From NCBI GenBank assembly GCA_017303795.1, contig JAFLBR010000011.1:30166-94165 (forward strand): 64,000 bases of DNA, read 5' to 3'. Positions 34,700 through 43,572 of this stretch are shown one piece after another; positions within the stretch are counted from its first letter, which is position 1, and each line of letters opens with the position of its first letter. The translations under genes and the position numbers were made by a program. This stretch comes from Cytophagales bacterium (GTDB lineage Bacteria; Bacteroidota; Bacteroidia; Cytophagales; Cyclobacteriaceae). The notes under the pieces are model-generated. The model ran no database searches. It saw only the letters and a list, made by a program, of their open reading frames with translations, and was not told the DNA's origin.

Positions 34700-36169
34700 T
34701 TATTTCTTCTTCGGTTCCAGTTCAGGAAGTTTAAATTTTTGAAGTGGGCTGGGTTGCTTCATCATTGCTTCGATGTCTGCTACTGTTCGGGGTGCATAAC
34801 CAGAAAGCAATTCGCAGCCTTCTTTAGTGATCAGATAATCATCTTCAATACGAACCGCAATGCCCCACCATTTAGGGTCGGTAGCACTGTTATCGGGAAT
34901 ATAAACTCCCGGCTCTATGGTGATAGCCATATTAGGTTCAAGTACACGGTGGCCTTTGTCGTGTACATCTAACCCGATGTGATGCGATACACCGTGTGGA
35001 AAAAATAAATGTTTTTCAGTTTCGGTTTTGATAATACCTAACTCCACTAATCCCTTATTCACTACATCGCGCGATACAACGGTAAGGTGCGACAATTCAA
35101 CACCGGGTTTACAGGCTTTCATAGAAGCCTCTTGCGCACTAAGCACGAGTTCATATATTTTCTTTTGCTCAGGCGAAAACTTTCCGTTTACGGGAATAGT
35201 GCGGGTAATGTCGGCAGTGTAGCCATGAAACTCCGCTCCCAAATCCATTAAAATCAATTCTTTGTTGTCCAGAGAAGGTTTGTAATTATCAGTATAATGA
35301 AGAATACAACCGTTGTGGCCACCACCCACAATGGAAGGATAGCCTAAGTCTTCGGCCTGATATTTTTTAAATACATATTCATGAATGCCTTGAATTTCGC
35401 GCTCGCTCATACCGGGTTCAATAGCTTTCATAACTTCTACTTGCCCTACGCACGAAATCATAACCGCTTTGCGCAGCAGTTCTATTTCTTCTGTTGTTTT
35501 AACGCCCCGCAAACTGGCCATCAGCGAATGTAATCCGCGCATGTTCAGATTATTTTTAGGTTGTTCTTTTAAAACGGTAAGGCTGTTGTCCTTTTTGGGG
35601 TAATTCACTTTTTCTTTGAATTGTTCAATCAGGCTGTACAAGTCGGTTGAGTCACGTGGATTATCGCGCACATCATTCTGAAAATCGTAAAATAGAATTT
35701 CTGAAAACTTAGAAAACTCAACATTGTATTTCTTAAACTGACTTCCATTAAAAGCTTGTTCAAAGCCCAGTAAATTTTTGGTGCCTTCAGCACCAATTCT
35801 ACGCCCGGTCCACATTTCGCGCATGGCGTTACGCTCTTGCACAAAAATTATTTCGTTATAAACTGTTCCGTTGGCTGCTGTCTGATTGTCTTTAAAGATC
35901 AGCAATACAGCTTCGGGCTCGCGATAGCCGGTGAGGTAAAAAAAGTCAGGATCCTGATGGTAAACATAATCCACATCGTTAGACCGGTTACGCACCGCAT
36001 TCGCAAAAAATATGGCTACCGAGTTTGCGGGCATACTTTCGCGCAACTTTTGCCTGCGCTCTTTGTGCCATTCTTTACTTAAAAAATCGTTGGGTAAATC
36101 CGGACTCTGACCAAAGGAAGAGCAGAACGTGAATAGTAAAAGAGTAAACGCAATTAGCTTATGTTTCAT
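34700..36169 (-). CDS. Exported aminopeptidase P (Xaa-Pro aminopeptidase)
   Basis: The 489-residue M24 metallopeptidase carries a signal peptide (MKHKLIAFTLLLFTFCSSFGQ). An N-terminal creatinase-like domain covers about 25-200 and the pita-bread domain about 205-460. Metal ligands can be placed in LILMDLGAEFHGYTADITRT (two Asp), HGVSHHIGLDVHD (His) and ITIEPGVYIP plus IAVRIEDDYLIT (two Glu). It removes N-terminal residues ahead of proline, here probably in the periplasm. The proline-rich C-terminal tail (KLPELEPKKK) is not conserved. It is convergent with the transglycosylase gene, 13 bases apart. Confidence 0.93.
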   Translation of the reverse strand: MKHKLIAFTLLLFTFCSSFGQSPDLPNDFLSKEWHKERRQKLRESMPANSVAIFFANAVRNRSNDVDYVYHQDPDFFYLTGYREPEAVLLIFKDNQTAANGTVYNEIIFVQERNAMREMWTGRRIGAEGTKNLLGFEQAFNGSQFKKYNVEFSKFSEILFYDFQNDVRDNPRDSTDLYSLIEQFKEKVNYPKKDNSLTVLKEQPKNNLNMRGLHSLMASLRGVKTTEEIELLRKAVMISCVGQVEVMKAIEPGMSEREIQGIHEYVFKKYQAEDLGYPSIVGGGHNGCILHYTDNYKPSLDNKELILMDLGAEFHGYTADITRTIPVNGKFSPEQKKIYELVLSAQEASMKACKPGVELSHLTVVSRDVVNKGLVELGIIKTETEKHLFFPHGVSHHIGLDVHDKGHRVLEPNMAITIEPGVYIPDNSATDPKWWGIAVRIEDDYLITKEGCELLSGYAPRTVADIEAMMKQPSPLQKFKLPELEPKKK

Positions 36170-36393
36170 GATGAGGTAGAATTTCGCCCGTTAAAATAGC
36201 TAAAAGGAACGAACCGGAAAGAACAGCGTGATGGTTGGTTAAGAAGTGTAGTGGGTGGTGAATTTATTTATCCTTAAGGTTATAGCCTTTTCTTTTACCA
36301 CCCGATACTATTGACGCCAGAGATTATGTTGATTCACCAAAGTTGTTTAGTGAAGACACGTAACAAGGCAACGAATTCAGGGAGTAAATGCAG

Positions 36394-38988
36394 CTATTCG
36401 CTCTTCAAAGTAACCACCGGATTCTCTTTCACTACCCGATACAACTGTGACGCTACCGTAATCAGCACCGAAGCAATCATCAGCGCAAGCGTGATCAATA
36501 CCGGCCATTGCGGTAGCGGCATCGGATCGGGATATACGGCCACATGAAGTTGGGCCATGAAACAATAACCGAGTGCAGAGCCAATCATAAAAGAAATGGC
36601 AACTACAAGAATGTATTCCTGGCTCATTAACCGAAAGATGTTGAATGTTTTTGCACCAAAAATTTTGCGAATGCTAAACTCTTTTAACCTGCGCGACAAG
36701 TTGTACGACACCAAACCGAATAATCCCATACACGCCAATGTCAATGCGATGATGGAAATGAAGTACATGATTTTGCTATCGGATTGTGTGCCACGATAAA
36801 AGCTGCCAAAAACTTCCTGCTGATTGTTACCGAGGTAAGCATCATCGGGCGCTATAGAGAGCCACGAGTTTTTAACTAACGCAACTACATTTTCAATCTC
36901 ACCCGGTGCGCTCTTCACCACAAAATAAGTGAACTCGTTTTCGGGCACGAGGTGCATCAGCGCAGGCTGCATAACCTTATCAAAGTCTTCGAAATAAAAA
37001 TCTTGCACCACACCAATCACTTCAAACTCACTTCCGTGGAAAGAAACGGATTGTCCTAAAGCATCTGCCCAACCCATTTTTTTAACCAAGGCTTCGTTTA
37101 CTACAATAGCCGTCCTGGCATCAGCCTCCGATTCACTTGTAAACAGTCGGCCTTCTTTTATTCGGAGGTTCATCGTTTCCGCATAGGCAACGCCTACGGG
37201 GAAACGTGTAGCCTGCATTTCTTTTTCACCACTTTGTATGCTGGTGAGTTCATCTTCATCGCCCACATGGCTGGCTGATCCGGCATAACTCAGCACATCT
37301 TTTTGTTGCGATACAAGGTTACTTAATGCAAGGTATTGTTCTTTTCCATGAATGGGGAAGTAAGCAATGTCGCGATAATCATAGCCCCAATCTTTGGTCT
37401 CAAAATAGTCGCGGTTACTTACCGAAAGCAAGGAGAAAATGATGGTGGCAAACGAAATGGTGAATTGAAAACCCAGCATGGTTTTACTGAACAAGCTTTT
37501 ACTTCCAAAATTTTCATTGCCTTTTAAAATACGAATGGCGTTGAAGGATGAAACATAGAGTGACGGATACGCACCAGAAATGATTGCGATAATGAACAAC
37601 ATTCCGCCAAAGAATAGCAGCATGGTGCTGGTGGAGGAAAATGAAAACGGAACGGTGATGGGGTATAATGAATTAAAGGCAGGCACTAGAAAGAAATAGG
37701 CGAGTGCTGTTCCGGCTATCAACGCAATAGAACACAACACCAGATTCTCTACCATGTATTGCAGAACTGCCTGACCTTTGCTGCCGCCAATCACTTTGCG
37801 AATCCCGATCTCTTTTAATCGTAACGATACCGAGGCGATTGACACATTCATATAATTGAAGCAAGCGAGTAACAACAAGAACACGACAATGGTGCTGATC
37901 ACGATTATGGTTGCCGGATGCAAATCCCACGAAAGGCAATCCACAATATCGTAACTGTTTGCGGCAACTGCTGCAAGCTGAAGCCATTCAACTTCACGAA
38001 CCTGAAAATTTTCGTTGGCAGCATTTTGCAAGGTTTGATAAGCCGATAAAGTTTTATTAAGCACAGAAGGATGTTGACCTTCTTTCATCACAACAAAAGT
38101 TGAGCGCGACCACATGCCCCAACTGGCATATTGTTCACCACGATAGCTTTCCCAAAACTCCATCGGAATTAAGAAAGTAAATCGCATACTGGACTCATTC
38201 ACTTTGTTATCAGCCACAGCGCTTACGCGGAAAACAATGGGCTGACTATCATTAAACTTAACGGAAAGTTCTTTCCCAATAGGGTTATCGTAAGCAAAGT
38301 ATTGAATTGCTTTTTCTTCACTGATTACGATGCTGTACTTGTCGTTGAGTGGTTGACGCGCACCATTTACAATCGGATAACTGAATACATCAAAGAATGT
38401 GCTATCAACACACCACAGGGTTTCGTTAAACACATGCGTTTCGTAGCGTACACTCAGGTCGCCCAGTTTTTGAATGCGGGTCATTGTTTCAACGGCACTG
38501 TGTTCGGCCATCAACGCTGGCCCCATCAGGTAAGGCGATCGCGCCCAGCGCTCGGTATCATCACCTGCTTTCACATGACTCACCGCAAGGTATGTGCGAT
38601 CACCTTTCTGATGAAAACTGTCGAGATCATAAAAGGAATCAATTAATAAAAAAATACTGATGCAACACCCAATGGCCAAAGCTAGTCCGGCAATGTTGAT
38701 AGATGAATGCGAGAGATGACGCGTGATATTACGAAGGCCAGATCGGAAATAACTTTTTAACATACTGATATTGTTAGTAGCATATTGAATTCTTTTTCTT
38801 TGCATGTTGCGTAAACGAAAGAAGCGCAACACATTCCAGATAAATAAAAGATCAGCTTTGCGTTTACTCTTTGTAGCGGTTCGTTCGTACAATTCATACA
38901 CATCGCCCTGAATTTCTTCGAGCAAATCCGCACGGCAATACCATGCGAGAAATTTATCGGCCCATTTGGGTGGAGTGCGTTTGTTCAT
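36394..38988 (-). CDS. FtsX/MacB-type permease with N-terminal prefix domain (second of pair)
   Basis: The 864-residue inner-membrane protein starts with the permease-prefix domain (PPKWADKFLAWYCRADLLEE, about residues 1-70). Two FtsX modules follow, each with one helix, a periplasmic MacB-like domain and three helices; LKEIGIRKVIGGSKGQ and LKEFSIRKIFGAK are the cytoplasmic coupling segments of each half. Such permeases need a LolD/MacB-type ATPase; none is adjacent, so it is encoded elsewhere. They are commonly involved in stress response or peptide export. The gene follows its paralogue by 26 bases, and both probably form one operon with the PadR gene. Its first 190 bases are almost identical to those of the paralogue. 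Confidence 0.92.
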   Translation of the reverse strand: MNKRTPPKWADKFLAWYCRADLLEEIQGDVYELYERTATKSKRKADLLFIWNVLRFFRLRNMQRKRIQYATNNISMLKSYFRSGLRNITRHLSHSSINIAGLALAIGCCISIFLLIDSFYDLDSFHQKGDRTYLAVSHVKAGDDTERWARSPYLMGPALMAEHSAVETMTRIQKLGDLSVRYETHVFNETLWCVDSTFFDVFSYPIVNGARQPLNDKYSIVISEEKAIQYFAYDNPIGKELSVKFNDSQPIVFRVSAVADNKVNESSMRFTFLIPMEFWESYRGEQYASWGMWSRSTFVVMKEGQHPSVLNKTLSAYQTLQNAANENFQVREVEWLQLAAVAANSYDIVDCLSWDLHPATIIVISTIVVFLLLLACFNYMNVSIASVSLRLKEIGIRKVIGGSKGQAVLQYMVENLVLCSIALIAGTALAYFFLVPAFNSLYPITVPFSFSSTSTMLLFFGGMLFIIAIISGAYPSLYVSSFNAIRILKGNENFGSKSLFSKTMLGFQFTISFATIIFSLLSVSNRDYFETKDWGYDYRDIAYFPIHGKEQYLALSNLVSQQKDVLSYAGSASHVGDEDELTSIQSGEKEMQATRFPVGVAYAETMNLRIKEGRLFTSESEADARTAIVVNEALVKKMGWADALGQSVSFHGSEFEVIGVVQDFYFEDFDKVMQPALMHLVPENEFTYFVVKSAPGEIENVVALVKNSWLSIAPDDAYLGNNQQEVFGSFYRGTQSDSKIMYFISIIALTLACMGLFGLVSYNLSRRLKEFSIRKIFGAKTFNIFRLMSQEYILVVAISFMIGSALGYCFMAQLHVAVYPDPMPLPQWPVLITLALMIASVLITVASQLYRVVKENPVVTLKSE

Positions 38989-39014
38989 TCGTTAAATTCT
39001 AATACTTAATTACA

Positions 39015-41591
39015 TTATTCAATTTTTAAAGTTTCGGTTGGGTTTTCCTGAGTTATCCGTTTCATTTGGATACCTACGGTACTTGTCACTATCGCAATCA
39101 GAACAATAAGTGTATAGAAAAAGGGAGCCAAGCCAGAGAATGGAACGGCTACGTAGATTTCATTAATAAACATATTGATAAGCAGATAGCCGGCCGGGCA
39201 GCCAATCAGAAAGGAGACAACAGCTATTCTTACATACTCTTTGCTCATCAAACGGAAGATATGGATCATGTTGGCTCCAAATATTTTCCTGATGCTGAAT
39301 TCTTTTAGCCTTCGCGTAATATTAAATGAGACTAGTCCGTATAGTCCCAGGCCACTGAGCAGCACAGCCACGCATGCTACAAAAATTAATAGCTGAGTGT
39401 TAATGCTGAGATCTTCATTAAAACCTCTGAAGACTTCTTCTTGTTGAAATCCTTCAAAAGGATCGTCTGGAGTGATGGCATTCCAATCATTCTTTGCATC
39501 CTGTATGGTAGCTTCAGATGAACCTGTTTTAACAGATGCACAGATGTAGTTAAATGTTTCTTTCGGAGTAATGGTGAAAAAGGCAGGGGCTGATGAATGA
39601 TAAGCATCGTGGAGAAAATCCTGAACAACCCCTACCACAACATATTTGTTGCTATCTGCTACAAAGGTTTGATTGAGTGGGGCATCCCAACTTAGTAAGT
39701 CTGCAAACGACTGGGTTACGATAGCCGATTCAATTTTGTCTGATTCAATTTGGCTGTCAAAATATCTTCCTACAATAAGTTTTGTATTGATAGTTTCAAG
39801 ATAGTTGAAGCCTGTGCGGTAATGCATGGCATCATAGTTTGTGTGCTGAGCAGTAATGGTTCTCCAGTTGTAGTCCATACCTACATGATCTGTTGTTCCG
39901 GCAAGACTTTTTATTTTTGTATTTGCCTGAAGCTTGTGGTTGAGATAAGCATACTGAGCTGGGGTAGTTGCAAATAGTGCGATTACATCCTGGTGGACGT
40001 ATCCCCAATCTCTGTTTTTAAGATTTAAGGCGTTCTGCACGAAGATAAACGAAGAGACCACAGTAGTTATAGCAAGTATAAACTGCAGGGTGAGTAAGCC
40101 TTTGCTTAATAAGGAGTGATGGCCAAATTGTTGTTTGCCTTTTAGAATCTGTGCGGGAGCAAACGCAGCTACATACAAAGCAGGGTACAAGCCGGATACG
40201 ATACCAACAAAAACAATAAGCCCAAAGAAAAACACCACGCCACTCATCCAACTGCTAAACTGAAACGGCACTTCGATGGGAGTAAGGTTTCTAAAGGCTG
40301 GCAGAAAAAATGCGTATGCCAAAAGTACGCCTGCTACTGTGGCAAGCGTGCAGATAACCAGGTTTTCGGTTAGGAACTGTTGAACGATCTCTCTTTTACT
40401 ACCGCCAATTACTTTTCTGATAGCGATTTCGCGTAACCTCACCGACACTGTTGAAATAGCCACGTTCACGTAGTTAAGGCATGAAACAACAAGAAGTAGA
40501 ATAGAAATAACGCCTAATGCAATAAGGCCAGCCGGATGTGCTCCATGCGAAATCGAATTATTGATTTGCTTGCTGTTTGTGGCAAGTTCAGTGAGTGGCC
40601 TTAGGTTGAACTGATCTACTTTCCAGTTTGGTGAGCTTAGGTTTTGCATATCCTTGTATTTTGCTAGCGACAAGGTCAGATCAGAAGCAGCGTATTGATC
40701 GCCAAGCAGAATAAACGTAGCGGTAGTATTTTTTTGCCAGGCGGGTGCTTCAGCAGTTTGCAGGTGTAAGAAGGAAATAATGAGACCAAAATAAATGGAA
40801 GAGTTAATAGGTTCATTAAATACGGCAATTACTATGAATTCGTCTTTCATGCCGGAACCAAATTTTAATGAGAGTGTTTGGCCTATTGGGTTTTGATCAC
40901 CAAAATATTTTTCGGCTTGTTGCTGGTTTAAGGCAACTGTATTTTTTGATTTGATTTGAGCCAGGTCTCCGCTCACCAAGGCTAACGTAAACAATTGAGC
41001 AAACTCAGGATCAACCAATGAAACCTGTTCATAAAAGGCATCTCCGTTTTTAAAACGAGCCGAAACCATGTCGGAGTGAACACGTGTCATTCCAACAATA
41101 CTTGTTTCTGCTTCTCGCAATGTTGATCCAAGCAAAGATGGTGTATCTCCCCATTCCTGAAGTTCATCGCCTGTTTTTACCAGGCTGGTTATCTGAAAGA
41201 CCCGGTCAGCATTTTTTTGATAGGAGAATGAGTTGAATTGATTTTCAATAAACAAAGCTGATGTAAGCACGATACCGATAGCCACAGCTAATCCAATTAC
41301 ATTGATTGTACTGTTCAGCCTGTGCCGGTTTGCATTCCTTATGCCTGCAAGCAGATAACTATTAACAAGGGTAATATAGCTGGATGCAAAGACCGGTGTT
41401 TTTCTTTGCATGTTGCGTAAACGAAAGAAGCGCAACACATTCCAGATAAATAAAAGATCAGCTTTGCGTTTACTCTTTTTAGCGGTTCGTTCGTACAATT
41501 CATATGCATCCCCCTGAATTTCTTCAAGCAAATCCGCACGGCAATACCACGTCAAGAATTTATCGGCCCATTTGGGAGGAGTATGCTTCAT
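39015..41591 (-). CDS. FtsX/MacB-type permease with N-terminal prefix domain (first of pair)
   Basis: The 858-residue paralogue of the downstream permease has the same layout: prefix domain, two FtsX modules, coupling segments LREIAIRKVIGGSKRE and LKEFSIRKIFGAN, and a final TVGIQMKRITQENPTETLKIE tail. Apart from the prefix domain the two proteins are only moderately similar, mainly in the helices. The ATG shares one base with the PadR stop codon (TAATG), so translation is coupled. The PadR protein probably represses this operon. No ATPase gene is adjacent. A two-permease heterodimer is a reasonable inference. Confidence 0.92.
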   Translation of the reverse strand: MKHTPPKWADKFLTWYCRADLLEEIQGDAYELYERTAKKSKRKADLLFIWNVLRFFRLRNMQRKTPVFASSYITLVNSYLLAGIRNANRHRLNSTINVIGLAVAIGIVLTSALFIENQFNSFSYQKNADRVFQITSLVKTGDELQEWGDTPSLLGSTLREAETSIVGMTRVHSDMVSARFKNGDAFYEQVSLVDPEFAQLFTLALVSGDLAQIKSKNTVALNQQQAEKYFGDQNPIGQTLSLKFGSGMKDEFIVIAVFNEPINSSIYFGLIISFLHLQTAEAPAWQKNTTATFILLGDQYAASDLTLSLAKYKDMQNLSSPNWKVDQFNLRPLTELATNSKQINNSISHGAHPAGLIALGVISILLLVVSCLNYVNVAISTVSVRLREIAIRKVIGGSKREIVQQFLTENLVICTLATVAGVLLAYAFFLPAFRNLTPIEVPFQFSSWMSGVVFFFGLIVFVGIVSGLYPALYVAAFAPAQILKGKQQFGHHSLLSKGLLTLQFILAITTVVSSFIFVQNALNLKNRDWGYVHQDVIALFATTPAQYAYLNHKLQANTKIKSLAGTTDHVGMDYNWRTITAQHTNYDAMHYRTGFNYLETINTKLIVGRYFDSQIESDKIESAIVTQSFADLLSWDAPLNQTFVADSNKYVVVGVVQDFLHDAYHSSAPAFFTITPKETFNYICASVKTGSSEATIQDAKNDWNAITPDDPFEGFQQEEVFRGFNEDLSINTQLLIFVACVAVLLSGLGLYGLVSFNITRRLKEFSIRKIFGANMIHIFRLMSKEYVRIAVVSFLIGCPAGYLLINMFINEIYVAVPFSGLAPFFYTLIVLIAIVTSTVGIQMKRITQENPTETLKIE

Positions 41592-41929
41592 TAGATGTGT
41601 TGAAACTGTAATGCAATACGCGGAATCTGTTTAAACAATGTGTTACGCATTTCGTTGGCTTCTTCCAGCGCACGTTTGCCGGCAGCAGTTAACAGAAAAA
41701 TTCGCTTTCTGCGGCCACCGCGTTCTTCCGTAGGTTCACTCATTTTTGATTTGAGAAACCCTTTTTCTTCTAATCGGGTAAGCACCGCATGTACGGCACT
41801 AATGTTCAGGCTGCGATTAGTTTGTTTTTCAATTTCATCCATTACACCAACTCCGTATGCCTCGGGATATAAAATCCCGACTGTGAGTAATACGAGTTCT
41901 TCCAATTCGCCCAGGTATGTTCCTTTCAT
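41591..41929 (-). CDS. PadR-family transcriptional regulator
   Basis: The 112-residue protein has a winged-helix fold: GELEELVLLTVGILYPEAYGVGVMDEI, then the recognition region NISAVHAVLTRLEEKGFLKS, a wing EERGGRRKRIFLLTAAGKRAL and a C-terminal dimerisation helix. PadR proteins repress adjacent transporter genes and respond to small molecules. It overlaps the first permease start by one base and is the first gene of a PadR-permease-permease operon, a layout often seen with prefix-domain permeases in Bacteroidota and Acidobacteriota. The TAnnTTTG signal upstream is not clear. Confidence 0.92.
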   Translation of the reverse strand: MKGTYLGELEELVLLTVGILYPEAYGVGVMDEIEKQTNRSLNISAVHAVLTRLEEKGFLKSKMSEPTEERGGRRKRIFLLTAAGKRALEEANEMRNTLFKQIPRIALQFQHI

Positions 41930-42037
41930 AGTGATTCAATTACTTCTACAAACGTGAAATTAATCAATATGTTTCATTTTTGTAGAAATAATATAAAAAC
42001 AGTATAAGGGGCACACAACAGTGCGTTTAGCAAGTTC

Positions 42038-43387
42038 CTACAATTGATTTACAATCGCACCAAAATCAAGTGATTGCCAGGTGTTTTCGAGGTTGGATGT
42101 TTTCATCACCGTATCCATAATTTGTTTTTGTTTCTGGCCAATGCGCAGGGCATCGGAGTAACGCATGGTATCCATAAATGTAACCATGGGGTAGAGTGGA
42201 ATCCACTTATCAGGGAATAGCTCGTAAAGTTTGCCTTCAATTTTTTTACGCAACAAAAAATCTGTATCGGCAACCAGATCTCGCATCTCAATAAAATTAT
42301 CAAGCGCTAACTGTGCAATGGCATCGGTATCGGGTTTGCGCAAGGCTTGAAACTCCGGGAGCACCTTGTTCCAGTTATCGTTATGTTGATTTAGTAAATC
42401 GTTTAAGATGCGACAATCTTCAAAGCCTGCATTCATGCCTTGCCCATAAAAGGGAACAATACCATGAGCCGCATCGCCAATCAATAATGTTTTGTTGCGT
42501 ACCCACGGATAACATTTTATTGTTACAAGAGAAGAAGTTGGATTGGTAGCAAAGTCTTCTAACAATTCGGGCATTAGGTGTTGGGCATCGGGGAATGTTT
42601 CCGAGAAAAATTTTTCAACATCTTGTTTGGTCTTTATTGTATTGAAGGATGGATTGCCTTCAAATGGAAAGAACAACGTGCAGGTAAAACTTCCATCCGG
42701 ATTGGGCAACGCAATCATCATAAAACTTTCGCGTGGCCAGATGTGAAGGTGATTTTTTTCTAATTGAAATGAACCTCCCGCTCCGGGCGGAATGTGTAAT
42801 TCTTTATAACCATGATCAATATAATCCTGCTCGTAATCGAAACGATCGGTAAATTGAAATGCGGTGCGCACAGCCGAGAAGGCGCCATCTGCACCGATGA
42901 TGTAATCGAACGAATAGTTACCAGTTTCCGGTTTCTGATTTCTTGTTACTGGCAACTGGTAACTGGCAACCTCTAACGAAGTCTTCTCCAGATCAACTTT
43001 CGTAATACGTTGCTCAAACCGAAACCCAACACCCAATCGCTCCGCTTCATTCATTAACACTACATTCAAACCACTACGCGAAACGGAATTGATAAACTGT
43101 CCTTCTTTTCCATAAGCGAATGAAGAGAGATTGCCTTGCTTATCGTGCATCATGCGCCCGTGCATGGGAATGGCAACTTTTTTTAATTCATCGGCCAGGC
43201 CAACTTCTTTTAATGCACGAATACCGCGGTTGCTTAACGCGAGGTTAATAGAGCGCCCGGCTTCCGCACCTTTTTTGCGCATATCGTTTCTGCGCTCGAA
43301 TACGGTAACGGAATAGCCTCGTTTCTTTAAGTAGATGGATAACAACGAACCAACAAGTCCCGCCCCAACAATGGCTATGTTCTGCAT
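42038..43387 (-). CDS. kmo: Kynurenine 3-monooxygenase
   Basis: The 449-residue FAD enzyme hydroxylates L-kynurenine to 3-hydroxykynurenine with NADPH and O2. FAD motifs are visible: GAGLVGSLLSIYLKKRGYSV at 8-27, GADGAFSAVR near 165-174 and GDAAHGIVPFYGQGMNAGFEDC. AEAGRSINLALSNRG is a signature of the Kmo family. The C-terminus (PDKWIPLYPMVTFMDTMRYSDA) also fits. Residues about 139-159 (VASYQLPVTRNQKPETGN) come from a 7-base-periodic repeat inserted in frame before FDYIIGADG, absent from typical homologues. kynU lies upstream, 185 bases away, with a palindromic repeat between. Confidence 0.95.
   Translation of the reverse strand: MQNIAIVGAGLVGSLLSIYLKKRGYSVTVFERRNDMRKKGAEAGRSINLALSNRGIRALKEVGLADELKKVAIPMHGRMMHDKQGNLSSFAYGKEGQFINSVSRSGLNVVLMNEAERLGVGFRFEQRITKVDLEKTSLEVASYQLPVTRNQKPETGNYSFDYIIGADGAFSAVRTAFQFTDRFDYEQDYIDHGYKELHIPPGAGGSFQLEKNHLHIWPRESFMMIALPNPDGSFTCTLFFPFEGNPSFNTIKTKQDVEKFFSETFPDAQHLMPELLEDFATNPTSSLVTIKCYPWVRNKTLLIGDAAHGIVPFYGQGMNAGFEDCRILNDLLNQHNDNWNKVLPEFQALRKPDTDAIAQLALDNFIEMRDLVADTDFLLRKKIEGKLYELFPDKWIPLYPMVTFMDTMRYSDALRIGQKQKQIMDTVMKTSNLENTWQSLDFGAIVNQL
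42916..42978. repeat. 7-base-periodic repeat inserted in kmo
   Basis: Nine consecutive 7-base steps on the plus strand read AGTTACC, AGTTTCC, GGTTTCT, then GATTTCT, TGTTACT, GGCAACT, and GGTAACT, GGCAACC, TCTAACG. Nine units are 63 bases, or 21 codons, so the reading frame of kmo is preserved. On the coding strand it gives a polar peptide rich in Gln, Pro, Thr and Asn. Confidence 0.75.
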
Positions 43388-43472
43388 AAAAGAATCTTTT
43401 AACTAAAGCTCGAAATTAGGAGTTTTTGGAATGAGCAAGACATTGTCGGAGGTTAAAATTACGACTGTTACG

Positions 43473-43531
43473 TTACGAAGATTACGTTACGAAGTTTACG
43501 TTACGAAGTTTACGTAACGTAATCTTCGTAA
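43473..43531. repeat. 14-base direct repeats with a perfect 19-base inverted repeat between kynU and kmo
   Basis: The word GTTACGAAG(A/T)TTAC, 14 bases, recurs from 43472 in tandem (GTTACGA at 43472, 43486, 43500). The outer parts form a perfect inverted repeat: the arm 43473-43491, containing ACGAAGATTACGTTACG, is the exact complement of 43513-43531, with a 21-base loop. Because kynU is upstream of kmo on the minus strand, the hairpin lies in their shared transcript, as a possible attenuator, terminator or RNA-stability element. It also has the 7-base period seen in other repeats here. Confidence 0.8.
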
Positions 43532-43572
43532 TAGCTGCATGTTCCTTAACATCGTTAAAGGGTGAATGAATT

